From NCBI GenBank assembly GCA_030147525.1, contig JASBVF010000044.1:1-64000 (forward strand): DNA of 64,000 bases. The letters are read 5' to 3'. Under the pieces are notes generated by a model. The model was not told the origin of the DNA, ran no database searches, and worked only from the letters and a program-made list of their open reading frames with translations. This DNA comes from Bacteroidota bacterium. Its GTDB lineage: Bacteria; Bacteroidota; Bacteroidia; Chitinophagales; Saprospiraceae. A program made the translations under genes and the position numbers. Shown here in pieces: positions 51,050 through 63,573 of the stretch (position 1 is the stretch's first letter; each line of letters starts with the position of its first letter).

Positions 51050-52021
51050 TTACAGCGAGCGTGGGTTGTAGATAATGACGGGGGGCCTGCCTTTTCCAAT
51101 GGCTTTTCCGAGATTGTAGTTCAAAAATAGCTCATAAGAACCATTATTTACATTTTTTAATTCAGATAATCCTAAATCGTAGGATAAGCCGGCCGTTATT
51201 TTTTCACTTAGCTTGAATCCACCTATTAATACGACGGCGTCTATGCTTTCTGAATTGTATCCTCTAAACGAGCCGCCCACAAAAATATTTTCATTATACC
51301 GAGCTAAAACAGAAAAATCCATTTGCGTTTGCCGGACGTCAGTTTTTAATAAAAATGTGGGATTTACCGTTAAATTTTTACCGAGATCGAAATTATACCC
51401 TAAGTAGAGGTAGTAACTTCTTGCCTGTCTGAACCTCAGCGTGGACAAATCTATTTCATTTTCTAACAAATTTACTGCCGAAAGCCCGGCTTCGAGTTTT
51501 TGTCCCTGATAAAATAATCCGGCATTGACGTTCGCACCCATGCCATTTTCCGTATTGATTGTCAAAAGTGGGTCGTTGTGGTTAGAGGGAACGCCTTCAT
51601 CCAGAAACTCGGTATCAGGCGTTCTGACTTTAGATCCGTCTAGCTGCCGCTGCACCAGGCCGGCGCTGATTCCCAGGGAAAGGACACCGGATTTTCCTGC
51701 CTGCATCTGGTAGTCATAGGCCAGTGTCAGGGATGTTTGTTTCCAGGAGCCGATTGATTCATTCTCAAGGCCCAGCCCTATCCCGCCATTTGCAATGTAA
51801 AGCGGCATGTGGGCATTGAAATTTTGTGTTTCGGGGCTTCCGTTCAAACCACTCCACTGTTTGCGATAAATTCCCGTCATGCTGAGTGAGTTGTCCATTC
51901 CTGCGTAAGCGGGGTTAAACGCAAATTTATTCAGCATGTAAAGGCTGTATTGGGCAGGCTGTTGGGCGCAGGCTGCTCCGCTTATCATCAATGCTGCCAG
52001 TAGTGTAATGATGTTTTTCAT
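51050..52021 (-). CDS. porP: PorP/SprF family type IX secretion membrane protein
   Basis: 323 residues with a signal peptide (IITLLAALMISGAACAQ). The PorP/SprF pattern follows: LYMLNKFAFNPAYAGMDNSL, GIYRKQWSGLNGSP, LSLGISAGLVQRQLDG, then transmembrane beta strands ending SYELFLNYNLGKAIG. PorP/SprF proteins are outer-membrane partners of the T9SS and, as SprF, are needed to secrete particular large adhesins. The order porP-gldK-gldL-gldM-gldN matches the Porphyromonas porPKLMN order. Confidence 0.9.
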   Translation of the reverse strand: MKNIITLLAALMISGAACAQQPAQYSLYMLNKFAFNPAYAGMDNSLSMTGIYRKQWSGLNGSPETQNFNAHMPLYIANGGIGLGLENESIGSWKQTSLTLAYDYQMQAGKSGVLSLGISAGLVQRQLDGSKVRTPDTEFLDEGVPSNHNDPLLTINTENGMGANVNAGLFYQGQKLEAGLSAVNLLENEIDLSTLRFRQARSYYLYLGYNFDLGKNLTVNPTFLLKTDVRQTQMDFSVLARYNENIFVGGSFRGYNSESIDAVVLIGGFKLSEKITAGLSYDLGLSELKNVNNGSYELFLNYNLGKAIGKGRPPVIIYNPRSL

Positions 52022-52078
52022 AGACTTTATCGGTTAAAAAAGTTTGCCAAACAGGAAATTACGCAAGCTAACCAGGCT

Positions 52079-54157
<2,079 letters not shown>

Positions 54158-54251
54158 GCAGTTGCGGTTGTATCTGGCGTTTTCAAAACTTTACACTCTG
54201 AAAACGGCCAACAGGGCCGCTGGTTTGTTTTTAGGCTATAAAATGTGGAAA

Positions 54252-54866
54252 CTATTCCGTTTCCCATTCATCGCCCAGGAGTTCAGGTATTTTCCAGTAC
54301 ACTTCTGAGAGCGGTAATTCGAAGCCGATGGATTGAAGCGGAGCCTTTGCGTTGAGCGAAAGATGGGTATTGATTTCCCAAAGGTTTTCTCCTTCCGGTT
54401 TTTTAAAATACGTGTCGACCCAAGGTTTGAATTGATCAATCAGCACATACTCCCGCAACGATGGTAGCGAACGGTACAGTTTAAATTTATCCTTTTTGTC
54501 AAAACCCTGCGTGCTGCCAGACAATATCTCAAAGATCAACACTGGGTTTACGATCGTGTCTTTCCGGTTCTGCCAATACTCCGGTTTTTCGCAAATCACG
54601 ATGGCGTCGGGGTATACGTTGCGGTTGAAGGCTTCAATTCTGACCTTGACGTCGCTGGTTAAAACAAACAAATCAAGCTTATTTTCAGCAATCCAACTTC
54701 TTAAAGTAGTGATGACGTTGACGATAATCTGGTTGTGTGGAATCGATGCGCCGGCCATTGGGATGATTTTTCCGTTGTGAAATTCATGTTTTTCTTCCGC
54801 CTGTTCCTCGAAGCGGAGGTATTCCTCGATTGTATAGCGTTTTTTTTCTGATGCTGTAGCAACCAT
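54252..54866 (-). CDS. Uma2 family endonuclease-fold protein
   Basis: 204 residues with the Uma2 (DUF820) pattern: RYTIEEYLRFEEQAEEKHEF, GKIIPMAGASIPHN, the PD-(D/E)xK core with VYPDAIVIC and PVLIFEILSGSTQGFDKKDK, and YVLIDQFKPWVDTYFK. Uma2 proteins have a restriction-endonuclease fold, are abundant in cyanobacteria and some Bacteroidota, and their role is not known. The acidic and Lys residues of the putative active site are present. It is a single gene between two unrelated ones. Confidence 0.9.
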   Translation of the reverse strand: MVATASEKKRYTIEEYLRFEEQAEEKHEFHNGKIIPMAGASIPHNQIIVNVITTLRSWIAENKLDLFVLTSDVKVRIEAFNRNVYPDAIVICEKPEYWQNRKDTIVNPVLIFEILSGSTQGFDKKDKFKLYRSLPSLREYVLIDQFKPWVDTYFKKPEGENLWEINTHLSLNAKAPLQSIGFELPLSEVYWKIPELLGDEWETE

Positions 54867-54942
54867 GAGTCCTGGTTTTAATTTGAAATTTCCTTTGCGA
54901 AAGTAACTGATTTTGAAACAAACGGCAAGCAGCCCAGTTGCT

Positions 54943-57298
54943 TCATTTGCTCACATAAACCGATAGGTATTTGCACTCCTTCACGATCATTTTGTAAAAA
55001 TCCGTCTCAGAATACAGCTCTTTCAACCGGCTGAAATTCACGAGGTATTCCTCCGGCAGCCGGGGGATGCGATTGCAGCACGGCTCCGGTTTGTAGGCCG
55101 GCGTTTGAAAGAAAATCTTCTGCTCGCAGCGGGCGGCCTGGTAGGCAGCCTTGGCGCCAAGCTCGGGGGTGGTAGCCAGCAGGCGGGCTTTTTCAAAAAA
55201 ATAAAGTGCCCGGCTCAGGTCGGTATTTTCCCGGTTGCCGAAGGGGGTTTGCCAGTGTTCGTACACCCGGCCGTTGCCTTCGCCGCCTTTCGGTTGATGC
55301 AGTTTCGACCAGGTGCTGCCGCTGCGGAAGTAGTCCATCGCCTTCCAGCCGAAGCCGAAGTAGCTCATGTTGTAATAGGCCAGGCCAAGTTTGTAGTAGT
55401 GAACGGCAGCGGCATCGAGGTCGCCTTTGGCTTTGTATTCCAGGTCGAGCAGTTCGGTGAGCAGTTCGCCTTTGTTGAAATACGAAGACAGTCCGAGCGT
55501 GTCCGTTCTTTGGTAGCAATTCACGCAGTCCCGGAAGGTTTCCCGGAAGGGATTGTACTGGCCGTAGTTGTCCCAGATATTGGCCGGGATGCGTTTGTAG
55601 GTTTCGAGCGCTGCTTCCATTTCGCCCTTGCTCATCAACAGCGTCGCCTTGATGTCGAACAGGTCGGAGGCGGAAATTCCTTCGAGCATCATGCGCTCGA
55701 ACTCCGTCCGGTCAGGCTTCAGCGCCACGGCGATCAGGTCGTTGAGCATGGCCTCCTGCGGGTTGGGTTTCAGGTCTTTCAGCGGATGGTGGCTGAGGAA
55801 AGCCTTGCCGCCTTGCTTGTATTCCTGGTAGAGCCAGGCCATTTTATCCTGTAAAAAATCAGGGAAACTCTTGTACTGCCGGTATAGCTTGTCATTTTTG
55901 ATAAGCTGGTAGGCGAACTTTTCGGCCTCCTGGCTGGGTTTGTCGAAGGCGGCAATTTTAAGTGCTGTTTGAAACACGGTCAGTTGTTCCTTCAAAATTT
56001 TATCATCCACCTGTCGGGTCGCTTCACGGAAGGTTTTTTCAGCTGCATAAAAATCGCCCGCCAGGAACTCAAGGTAGCCCTCCGCAATCAGCCAAAGCTG
56101 CGGGCGTGCGACCTGACCCTCCTGCCTGCATTTCCTCGCAAATTTCTGAAGGTCAATCACGTAGCGGCCGGCGTAGGGCTTTGGGATTTTATGGAAACGT
56201 TTGTTTTCGTCCTTGCGGTCGTTAAATTCAAGCCCGAGCAGGTTGCGCTCCATCTTGCGGATTTCCTGCACCAGCAGCGGTTCGAGGTATTCGTTTTGGG
56301 GGTCTATTTCATAAATTTTTTCCATCTCCTCCAGTGCCCGGCTTTCCGAATTGGCGGCCCGCATGGCGAACAGCGTGGCCCGTTCGGCGTCAGATTGGCA
56401 GAGGCGTATCACCTCGGCCCACTCTTCATCGGTTTTTACATAAAAACTCTGGTAGGCCGAAGCCCGCCGACCCGGGCAGTTCCTGAAAATCTGCACGTAG
56501 AGGTACGACGCTTCCACGTTGCGGCCCAGCTTGCGCAGCGCCCCGGCCTTGTGCCCCTCGATCCACCACGGGATGATGCTTTGTGCCCATTTGCTCCGCA
56601 TTTTATCCACCTTCGGAAGCAGGTCGTCGTACAATTCCAGCACCTGTTCGTACTGCCCGGCGTAGTGCGCCAGCCGGATGATCTGGTAAGCGTAGCGCAG
56701 CCGCATGTAGTCGGATTTGGTGTGTTTAAACTGACGTTTGCCTTCGGCAATGAGAGACTGCATGGTCTCTTTGTCCCGCTTGGGCGCCTGCCATTGGTCG
56801 TTGGCCGTCACATGCGGTTCGCATTGCTTCGCAAACAGCAGGTACTCGATGGTCTCCTCGCATTTTTTTTCGTGAACGAACTGGGCGAAGGTGTTGTCCC
56901 GAAGGTTGACCGGCACGGGCAGGGACTTGCTCCTCGTGGCCGTCAGCAATAGTTGAAGTTCCTCCGCCGGCGCTTTGTAGATGATGAATTCCAGGTCTTC
57001 TTTTTTTACATCCGTGCAAAACCGCTCGTACCACTCGGCGAGGTTGTCGTTTTGGTTGGCCTTTTCCACCGTTTCAAAATAATTCTGGTACAGCTTGTCG
57101 AAGCGAAGGAACAGCGGCGCCAGCATCTCCCGCTCCTGTTGGCGCAGGATGTTCATATTTACAAAGGTGTAGCCGTGGAAGGAGCGGTCGAAGGGGATGC
57201 AGGCAGTGGACAGAGATTGAGGTATGAGGTATGAGGTCAGAAGTATGATGAAAAGACGCAGCTTCTTTGCGGTTGCAGTCTTTGGCGCAAGGGATTTT

Positions 57299-57312
<14 letters not shown>
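54943..57312 (-). CDS. Large exported helical-repeat (TPR-like) protein
   Basis: 789 residues from ATG 57312, which overlaps the upstream lipoprotein gene's stop by 14 bases and gives a signal-type N-terminus (KKLRLFIILLTSYLIPQSLS). The frame runs further upstream inside the previous gene, which I regard as chance. The protein is almost all helix with TPR-like units (EQVLELYDDLLPKVDKMRSK, ALETYKRIPANIWDNYGQYN, AVHYYKLGLAYYNMSYFGFG). No enzyme motif is seen. Four imperfect GAGGTAT heptamers (57219-57246) encode part of the signal segment. It is co-transcribed with the lipoprotein and kdsD upstream. Confidence 0.75.
57219..57246. repeat. Heptamer repeat (GAGGTAT type) inside a signal-peptide coding region
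   Basis: Four 7-base units read GAGGTAT, GAGGTAT, GAGGTCA, GAAGTAT on the plus strand. They encode part of the hydrophobic stretch of the TPR-like protein on the minus strand. Change of unit number would shift the frame. Confidence 0.75.
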
Positions 57313-58395
<1,083 letters not shown>

Positions 58396-58399
<4 letters not shown>

Positions 58400-59376
58400 A
58401 CCAACCCCTCCCGAATTAAATCGTGCAAATGCACGATGCCAGCGTACTGCTCATTTTCCACGACGATGAGTTGCGTGATGCTGTTGGCCCGCATGATTTC
58501 AAGCGCACGAACGGCGAGTTCGTTCTGGTCGATCAACTTTGGCCCGGCCGTCATGATGTCTTTGGCTTTCAGTTTTGAAAAATCCTGACCGTGCAGGCGC
58601 TCTAGCATTCGCCGCAGGTCTCCGTCGGTGATGATTCCCTCCACCTTATTATATAGGTCTAAAACCACGGCGCAGCCCAGCCGCTTTGACGTCATTTCAA
58701 GAATCACGTCGTGGATACCGGTTTCAGGCTGTACCGACGGCCGTTCGTTATGCGGGTAGAGGTCGCAGACACGCAGGTAGAGTTGCTTGCCAAGTGTGCC
58801 GCCGGGGTGAAATTGAGCAAAATCGCCGGGCGAAAATCCTTTCAAAGCCAAAAGACTGATGGCCAGCGCATCTCCCATTGCCATTTGGGCGGTGGTGCTG
58901 GCGGTAGGGGCGAGGTTGTTCGGGTCGGCTTCCTGCGAAACGGGTGTGTGCAGCACATGCGTCGCCTGTCTGCCCAGCCAGGAGTCAGGGTTGGCGACCA
59001 TGCCAACGACCGGGTTGCCCAGGTTTTTCACCAGCGGTACGAGAACTTTGATTTCAGCCGTGTCGCCGCTTTTGCTCAGGCAAATGACCACGTCGTCGGA
59101 CTGGATCATGCCGAGGTCGCCGTGAATGGCATCGGCGGCATGCATGAAAAGGGCGGGCGTTCCGGTAGAGTTGAAGGTGGCGGCAATTTTTTGCGCCACG
59201 ATGGCGCTCTTGCCGATACCGGTGACGACAACCCTGCCTTTTGAATGAAAAATGGTTTCAACGACGGCGCAGAAATCGCCGTTGATGCCGGCCCGGAGTG
59301 CCTGCAACGCCTCAATTTCGATGTCGAGGGTGCGGTGGGCGGTGGATTTGATGGTGGCCTGATCGAGTGTTTGCAT
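58396..59376 (-). CDS. kdsD: Arabinose-5-phosphate isomerase (KpsF/GutQ family)
   Basis: Converts ribulose-5-phosphate to arabinose-5-phosphate, the first step to Kdo of lipopolysaccharide. The 326-residue protein has an N-terminal SIS sugar-isomerase domain (GRVVVTGIGKSAIVAQKIAA, HGDLGMIQSDDVVICLSKSG, PTASTTAQMAMGDALAISLL) and two C-terminal CBS domains (TSKRLGCAVVLDLYNKVEGI, IMRANSITQLIVVENEQYAG). It is the first gene of a three-gene unit with the lipoprotein and TPR-like genes, linked by 4- and 14-base overlaps, which suggests these partners act at the envelope. Confidence 0.94.
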
Positions 59377-59489
59377 ATATTATTTGGCCAAAAAGGCAGA
59401 TAAAGTTTTGAAAATGAATTGCATACAGGCAAACATACGGCAATGACATTTATGTAATTGAAAAAAATGATTTGCAAGCCAAATTTAAT

Positions 59490-59520
59490 TTTGTTATGTG
59501 CTTCTCGTTTTTTATCTTTG
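59490..59520 (+). promoter_or_regulatory. Consensus Bacteroidota promoter (TTTG-N19-TATCTTTG)
   Basis: TTTG at 59490-59493, exactly 19 bases, then TATCTTTG at 59513-59520. This is a full match to TTTG-N19-TAnnTTTG. Transcription would begin near 59526, 350 bases before recQ, so the product is a long leader or a separate RNA. Confidence 0.75.
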
Positions 59521-59575
59521 GCTGCTTTTTGAAAAATCGCATTAAAAAATTAATTATTTAACAATAAGATAGGCC

Positions 59576-59763
59576 GGTATTGGGGCGAAACGGATTTCAT
59601 ATTAACTGAAAACAGCGTTTTTACCTGCATGCCAGTACTATCACCACTAAAGTGGGAATCTTTTCAGGTAAACTTTTGGTAACCGGGATTTTTGTCTAAA
59701 TTTAACGACTAAACTAAATCCCTCCGTTGGGGGTTTCTATCCCTCTAAACTCGCCCCGATACC
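59576..59763 (+). ncRNA. Candidate structured non-coding RNA or recQ leader (188 nt)
   Basis: The ends pair over 13 bases (59576-59588 with 59751-59763, GGTATTGGGGCGA against TCGCCCCGATACC, one G-U pair). Inside lie further possible stems: TTTACCTG with CAGGTAAA (59620-59627 and 59665-59672), CCAC with GTGG, and GGGATTT with AAATCCC (59685-59691 and 59716-59722). Length and long closing stem recall 6S RNA, but I see no decisive 6S signature. It lies 56 bases downstream of a consensus promoter's -7 element. Conserved motifs of tmRNA, RNase P RNA and SRP RNA are absent. Confidence 0.4.
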
Positions 59764-59875
59764 AAACAAATTTTATTTAGATTGAGAAACCGGAAAAAAG
59801 AAATCAGTGATTTGATCACCAAATTTCGTTTTCTGGTTCAAAGGTTTACGAAAGGACCAATTAAACACCAGCGAA

Positions 59876-62089
59876 ATGATGGTAGCGGAAAAAACTGTTG
59901 CGACTGACGTCTTGAACGGAGCTTTACACAAGTATTTTGGCTTCGAAGGCTTCAAAGGCAATCAAAAAGAGATTGTTCAAAGCGTCCTTGATGGCAAGGA
60001 TACTTTTGTCATTATGCCCACCGGCGGAGGAAAATCCCTCTGCTATCAGCTTCCTGCCCTGATGATGGAAGGAACGGCACTGATCATTTCTCCACTCATT
60101 GCCCTGATGAAAAATCAGGTGGACAGCATCAGGGGCTACAGCGACGAGGATGAAGTGGCCCACTTCCTGAACTCTTCTCTAACGAGGGTTCAGATGAAAG
60201 AAGTGAAGGCAGACATTGTAGCAGGTAAGACCAAACTGCTCTACGTCGCTCCCGAAACGCTTACCAAGGAAGAAAATATCGAATTTTTTCAGAATGTAAA
60301 TATTTCATTCGTCGCCGTTGATGAAGCCCACTGTATTTCTGAGTGGGGCCACGACTTCCGGCCGGAGTACCGCCGCATCCGTGCCATGATCGATGCGATC
60401 AACAAAGAAATTCCGATCATCGCCCTTACCGCTACGGCAACTCCGAAGGTGCAGTCGGACATTGTGAAAAACCTCAACATGGAGGGCGTGAACAAGTTTG
60501 TGTCCTCCTTTAACAGGGACAACCTGTTTTATGAAGTTCGTCCGAAAGGAAAAAAAGAGGCAACCATTCGGCAAATTGTGCAGGTGATTAAAACCATGCC
60601 CGGTCAGTCCGGCATCATCTACGTACAGGCCAGAAAATCCACGGAAGAAATAGCCCAGGTATTGAACGTGAATGGTATCAAGGCTGCGCCCTACCATGCC
60701 GGACTCGATGCGAAAACCCGCTCGGCAACGCAGGATGCGTTTTTGATGGAAGATATCGACGTCATCGTTGCTACCATTGCCTTCGGAATGGGAATTGACA
60801 AGCCGGACGTGCGTTTTGTCATTCACTTCAACATGCCGAAAAGTATTGAAAACTACTACCAGGAAACCGGACGTGCAGGAAGGGATGGCCTCGAAGGCCG
60901 CTGCGTCTCCTTCTTTTCGTACAAAGACATGGCGAAACTGGAAAAATTCCTGCGTGACAAACCCGTAGCCGAACGTGAAATGAGCGCCCAGCTCATGCAG
61001 GAAGTGATGGCTTACGTTGAAACGACAGGTTGCCGCCGCCGCTTCCTCCTGTTCTACTTTGGGGAAGAATTTGACGAAAAAGACTGCGGCTGCATGTGCG
61101 ACAACTGCCGCTACCCGAAGGAAAAAGTAGAAGTGCAGACTGAAATGCGCCAGGCACTGATGTCCGTTCGGGATTTGGATGAAAACTTCAAAATCAAAGA
61201 ACTTGTAGATTTCGTGATGGGCAACGAGACGAAGGAAATGAAAGACTACAAGTTCAATAAAAAAGAGCTTTTTGGTGTCGGGAAAGAAAAAGATGAATTG
61301 TTCTGGAACTCCGTATTCCGCCATGCCTTGCTGAACGAGTTTCTGCGCAAAGACATCGAAACCTACGGCGTACTGAAGCTGACAGAAAATGGGCGGGAGT
61401 TTATCGATGATCCTTCCGAAATAAAGGTTCCGCTCAATCACGACTACGATAACCAGGAAATTGACCTCGACGATTCTGCCGGGAAAGCAACCGCACTGGA
61501 CGAAACTTTGGTGAAAATGCTGAAAGACCTGCGCAAGGAAGTCGCCAAAAAGAAAGGTGTTCCTCCGTTCGTCATCTTCCAGGATCCTTCTCTCGAAGAC
61601 ATGGCCACGCAATACCCGATCACCATGGACGACATGACCAAGATCCAGGGTGTGAGCATCGGCAAGGCGCAGCGTTACGCCAAATCTTTCCTCGAGCTGA
61701 TCAAAAACTACGTTGAAGAGAACGAAATCGAGCGTCCGACGGACGTCGTCATCAAGCAGGTAGCCAACAAATCCAAGGTCAAAGTTGCCATCATCCAGGC
61801 CATTGATCGCAAGATGCCGCTGCCCGATATCGCCCGCCAGAACGACCTGAAGCTGGACGAGTTGATGGAAGAACTTGACGCCATCGTTTCTTCCGGTACA
61901 AAAGTCAACATCGACTACTACCTGGAAGATGTAATGGACGAAACCGTCGTGGAAGAAATTTATGACTACTTCATGGAAGCCGAAACAGACGATCCGGAAG
62001 CCGCCTACAAAGAATTGAAAGACGAAGAATTTACCTTCGAAGAAATTCAAATGGTGCGGCTGAAATTTATGTCGGAAATGGCCAATTGA
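59876..62089 (+). CDS. recQ: ATP-dependent DNA helicase RecQ
   Basis: 3'-5' DNA helicase of recombination and fork repair. 737 residues: helicase domain 1 with Walker A (MPTGGGKSLCYQLPAL, about 47-62), DEAH box (VAVDEAHCISEWGHDFRPEY) and TATATP; domain 2 with VIVATIAFGMGIDKPDVRFV and QETGRAGRDG; zinc-binding Cys cluster (CRRRFLLFYFGEEFDEKDCG, then CMCDNC); RQC winged helix; HRDC domain (LVKMLKDLRKEVAKKKGVPP); and a C-terminal HTH-type extension (MPLPDIARQNDLKLDELMEE), as in other Bacteroidota RecQ. A second ATG is three bases later. It probably comes from the promoter at 59490, which would give a 350-base leader. Confidence 0.96.
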   Translation: MMVAEKTVATDVLNGALHKYFGFEGFKGNQKEIVQSVLDGKDTFVIMPTGGGKSLCYQLPALMMEGTALIISPLIALMKNQVDSIRGYSDEDEVAHFLNSSLTRVQMKEVKADIVAGKTKLLYVAPETLTKEENIEFFQNVNISFVAVDEAHCISEWGHDFRPEYRRIRAMIDAINKEIPIIALTATATPKVQSDIVKNLNMEGVNKFVSSFNRDNLFYEVRPKGKKEATIRQIVQVIKTMPGQSGIIYVQARKSTEEIAQVLNVNGIKAAPYHAGLDAKTRSATQDAFLMEDIDVIVATIAFGMGIDKPDVRFVIHFNMPKSIENYYQETGRAGRDGLEGRCVSFFSYKDMAKLEKFLRDKPVAEREMSAQLMQEVMAYVETTGCRRRFLLFYFGEEFDEKDCGCMCDNCRYPKEKVEVQTEMRQALMSVRDLDENFKIKELVDFVMGNETKEMKDYKFNKKELFGVGKEKDELFWNSVFRHALLNEFLRKDIETYGVLKLTENGREFIDDPSEIKVPLNHDYDNQEIDLDDSAGKATALDETLVKMLKDLRKEVAKKKGVPPFVIFQDPSLEDMATQYPITMDDMTKIQGVSIGKAQRYAKSFLELIKNYVEENEIERPTDVVIKQVANKSKVKVAIIQAIDRKMPLPDIARQNDLKLDELMEELDAIVSSGTKVNIDYYLEDVMDETVVEEIYDYFMEAETDDPEAAYKELKDEEFTFEEIQMVRLKFMSEMAN

Positions 62090-62091
62090 TT

Positions 62092-62169
62092 GAGTAGGCC
62101 GGTAGGCGAGCAGGCTGGCAGGCAAGTAAGCACGGCCTCCTACTCGCCTACCGGCTTACTTGCCTACTC
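62092..62169. repeat. Octamer repeats forming an inverted pair between recQ and aroQ
   Basis: The left half is built of GTAGGCCG, GTAGGCGA, GCAGGCTG, GCAGGCAA units. The right half is built of their complements (CCTACTCG, CCTACCGG, CTTACTTG, CCTACTCA). CCGGTAGGCGAG pairs perfectly with CTCGCCTACCGG, among other options. The core AGGCCGGTAGGCGAG is shared with 20686-20700. It could also act as the recQ terminator. Confidence 0.75.
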
Positions 62170-62172
62170 AAA

Positions 62173-62589
62173 ATGAAAATTCTCATCATCAACGGCCCAA
62201 ATCTCAATCTGCTCGGTACCCGTGAGCCGCACATTTACGGCAAGCGCTCGTTCGAGGAGTATTTTGAAACCCTCCAGCAGGAATACCCCGGTGTCATTCT
62301 CCATTATTTTCAAAGCAACTCCGAGGGTGCCCTGATCGACCGGATTCACGAGGCAGGCTTCTCCTACCAGGGCATCATCATCAATCCCGGCGCTTACGCT
62401 CACACCTCCATCGCCCTGGCTGACGCCATCGCAGCTATCGAAACACCGGTGGTTGAAGTTCACATTTCCAACACTTTTTCACGGGAAGAATTCCGCCACA
62501 AGTCCATGACGGCGCCGTACTGCGTTGGCACCATCATCGGACTGGGGCTGAAGGGATACGATCTGGCGGTGGAGTATTTTATGTCGTGA
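62173..62589 (+). CDS. aroQ: 3-dehydroquinate dehydratase, type II
   Basis: Dehydrates 3-dehydroquinate to 3-dehydroshikimate in aromatic amino acid synthesis. 138 residues starting MKILIINGPNLNLLGTREPH with the catalytic Tyr in IYGKRSFEEY, the NSEGALIDRIHEA loop, IINPGAYAHTS, then VVEVHISNTFSREEFRHKS with the catalytic His, and a GLGLKGYDLAVEYF tail. All hallmark type II residues are present. It follows the recQ gene and the octamer repeat on the same strand. Confidence 0.96.
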   Translation: MKILIINGPNLNLLGTREPHIYGKRSFEEYFETLQQEYPGVILHYFQSNSEGALIDRIHEAGFSYQGIIINPGAYAHTSIALADAIAAIETPVVEVHISNTFSREEFRHKSMTAPYCVGTIIGLGLKGYDLAVEYFMS

Positions 62590-62619
62590 AATGGCTGCTG
62601 GCCATCCGCACAGTTTTTT

Positions 62620-63543
62620 TTATTTCAAAATATTTTTCTTCAAATACGCCATGCTCCGACCCAGGCTGTCGAAGGCATCTTTCGGATTGTCGTGCTCGAT
62701 GAACGGGTATTTTAGCCCCGCTTTTTTGGCGTTTTTAAAAATGCGTGGGAAATCGATCGAGCCGTCGCCCACCGGCTTCAGTGTCAGCATATCCTTGTCG
62801 ATGTCCTTCACATGCCAGAGCGGGAAGCGGCCGGGGTGTTTTTTGAAAAGGGTCACCGGGTCGACGCCAGCTTTGATCGTCCAGGCAAGATCGAGTTCCA
62901 TTTTCATCAAATCGGCCGGTATTTGCGAGAGGAACACCTCGTAGGGCGTGGAGTCGCCGATGGTTTTGAACTCCCAGTCGTGGTTGTGATAGACCAATTG
63001 CAAACCTGCCTTTTTACAGGCTTCGCCGGATTTTGTTAAAATCTGCACAGCTTCTGCCACTTCTTCGGGCGTATTGGTGGGAATGTTAGCACAAACGAGG
63101 TATTCGACGCCGCCCTCGGCGACGCTGTCCACCAGTTCCTGCATGTTCTCCTTCAGGTTTTTCATCGGCGGAATTTTGATGGGTTCACCTTTTTCGTCGG
63201 TGGGCATTTTGGTGCCGGGAGGCAGCTTGAACGGCGCTCCAAGTACGTGGTGTGCCCGCCATTTCATACCCATGCCTTCGAGCGTGGAGGCGAATTCTTT
63301 CGGTTTTTTACCATAAAAACCACCCTGCCTGCTGAAGGCCGACTCGATGTTTTTGTAGCCAATGTCTGCCAGTTTTTTCAGCGTGCCCTGCGTGTCCTGG
63401 TCGATGACGGCCATGAGGGTGTAGAGTTGTACACCGAGGTCGTATTGTTTTTTACCCAAAAACTCCAGGGCGGAAGGCCCCATGGCGAGGCTGCCCAGCG
63501 CCACGGCGCCGGACTGTTTGATGAAATTTCTCCTGTTGGTCAT
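62620..63543 (-). CDS. TAT-exported sugar phosphate isomerase/epimerase-like protein
   Basis: 307 residues with a TAT-type signal (MTNRRNFIKQSGAVALGSLA, with an imperfect twin-Arg NRRNFIK). A xylose-isomerase-like TIM barrel follows: LGVQLYTLMAVIDQD, LADIGYKNIESAFSRQGGFY, then ECANIPTN-type metal loop (EYLVCANIPTN), LVYHNHDWEF, MELDLAWTIKAG, PLWHVKDIDK and FIEHDNPKDAF. The His/Asp/Glu metal ligands of the superfamily are present. Substrate unknown; such exported proteins often stand next to glycoside hydrolase genes, and the DUF4038 gene upstream fits that pattern. Confidence 0.88.
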   Translation of the reverse strand: MTNRRNFIKQSGAVALGSLAMGPSALEFLGKKQYDLGVQLYTLMAVIDQDTQGTLKKLADIGYKNIESAFSRQGGFYGKKPKEFASTLEGMGMKWRAHHVLGAPFKLPPGTKMPTDEKGEPIKIPPMKNLKENMQELVDSVAEGGVEYLVCANIPTNTPEEVAEAVQILTKSGEACKKAGLQLVYHNHDWEFKTIGDSTPYEVFLSQIPADLMKMELDLAWTIKAGVDPVTLFKKHPGRFPLWHVKDIDKDMLTLKPVGDGSIDFPRIFKNAKKAGLKYPFIEHDNPKDAFDSLGRSMAYLKKNILK

Positions 63544-63573
63544 TATCTTTCTTTTTATGAAATAATCAATTGT

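Larger units (their letters stand above)
59377..59875. other. 500-bp intergenic region with a promoter and structured-RNA candidate
   Basis: No protein gene. It holds the start regions of kdsD (minus) and recQ (plus), one consensus plus-strand promoter (59490-59520) and a stem-closed 188-base segment (59576-59763). The last 110 bases before recQ are AT-rich and show no further feature. Confidence 0.6.

Noticed and set aside
59576-59763. tmRNA, RNase P RNA or SRP RNA
   Set aside because: None of the conserved core motifs of those RNAs was found; only the long closing stem is shared with 6S-like RNA, which I left as a candidate.
60305-62125. 606-codon open frame on the minus strand
   Set aside because: It lies wholly antisense to recQ, which is a clear family match; the antisense frame has no recognisable protein features and reflects codon bias of recQ.
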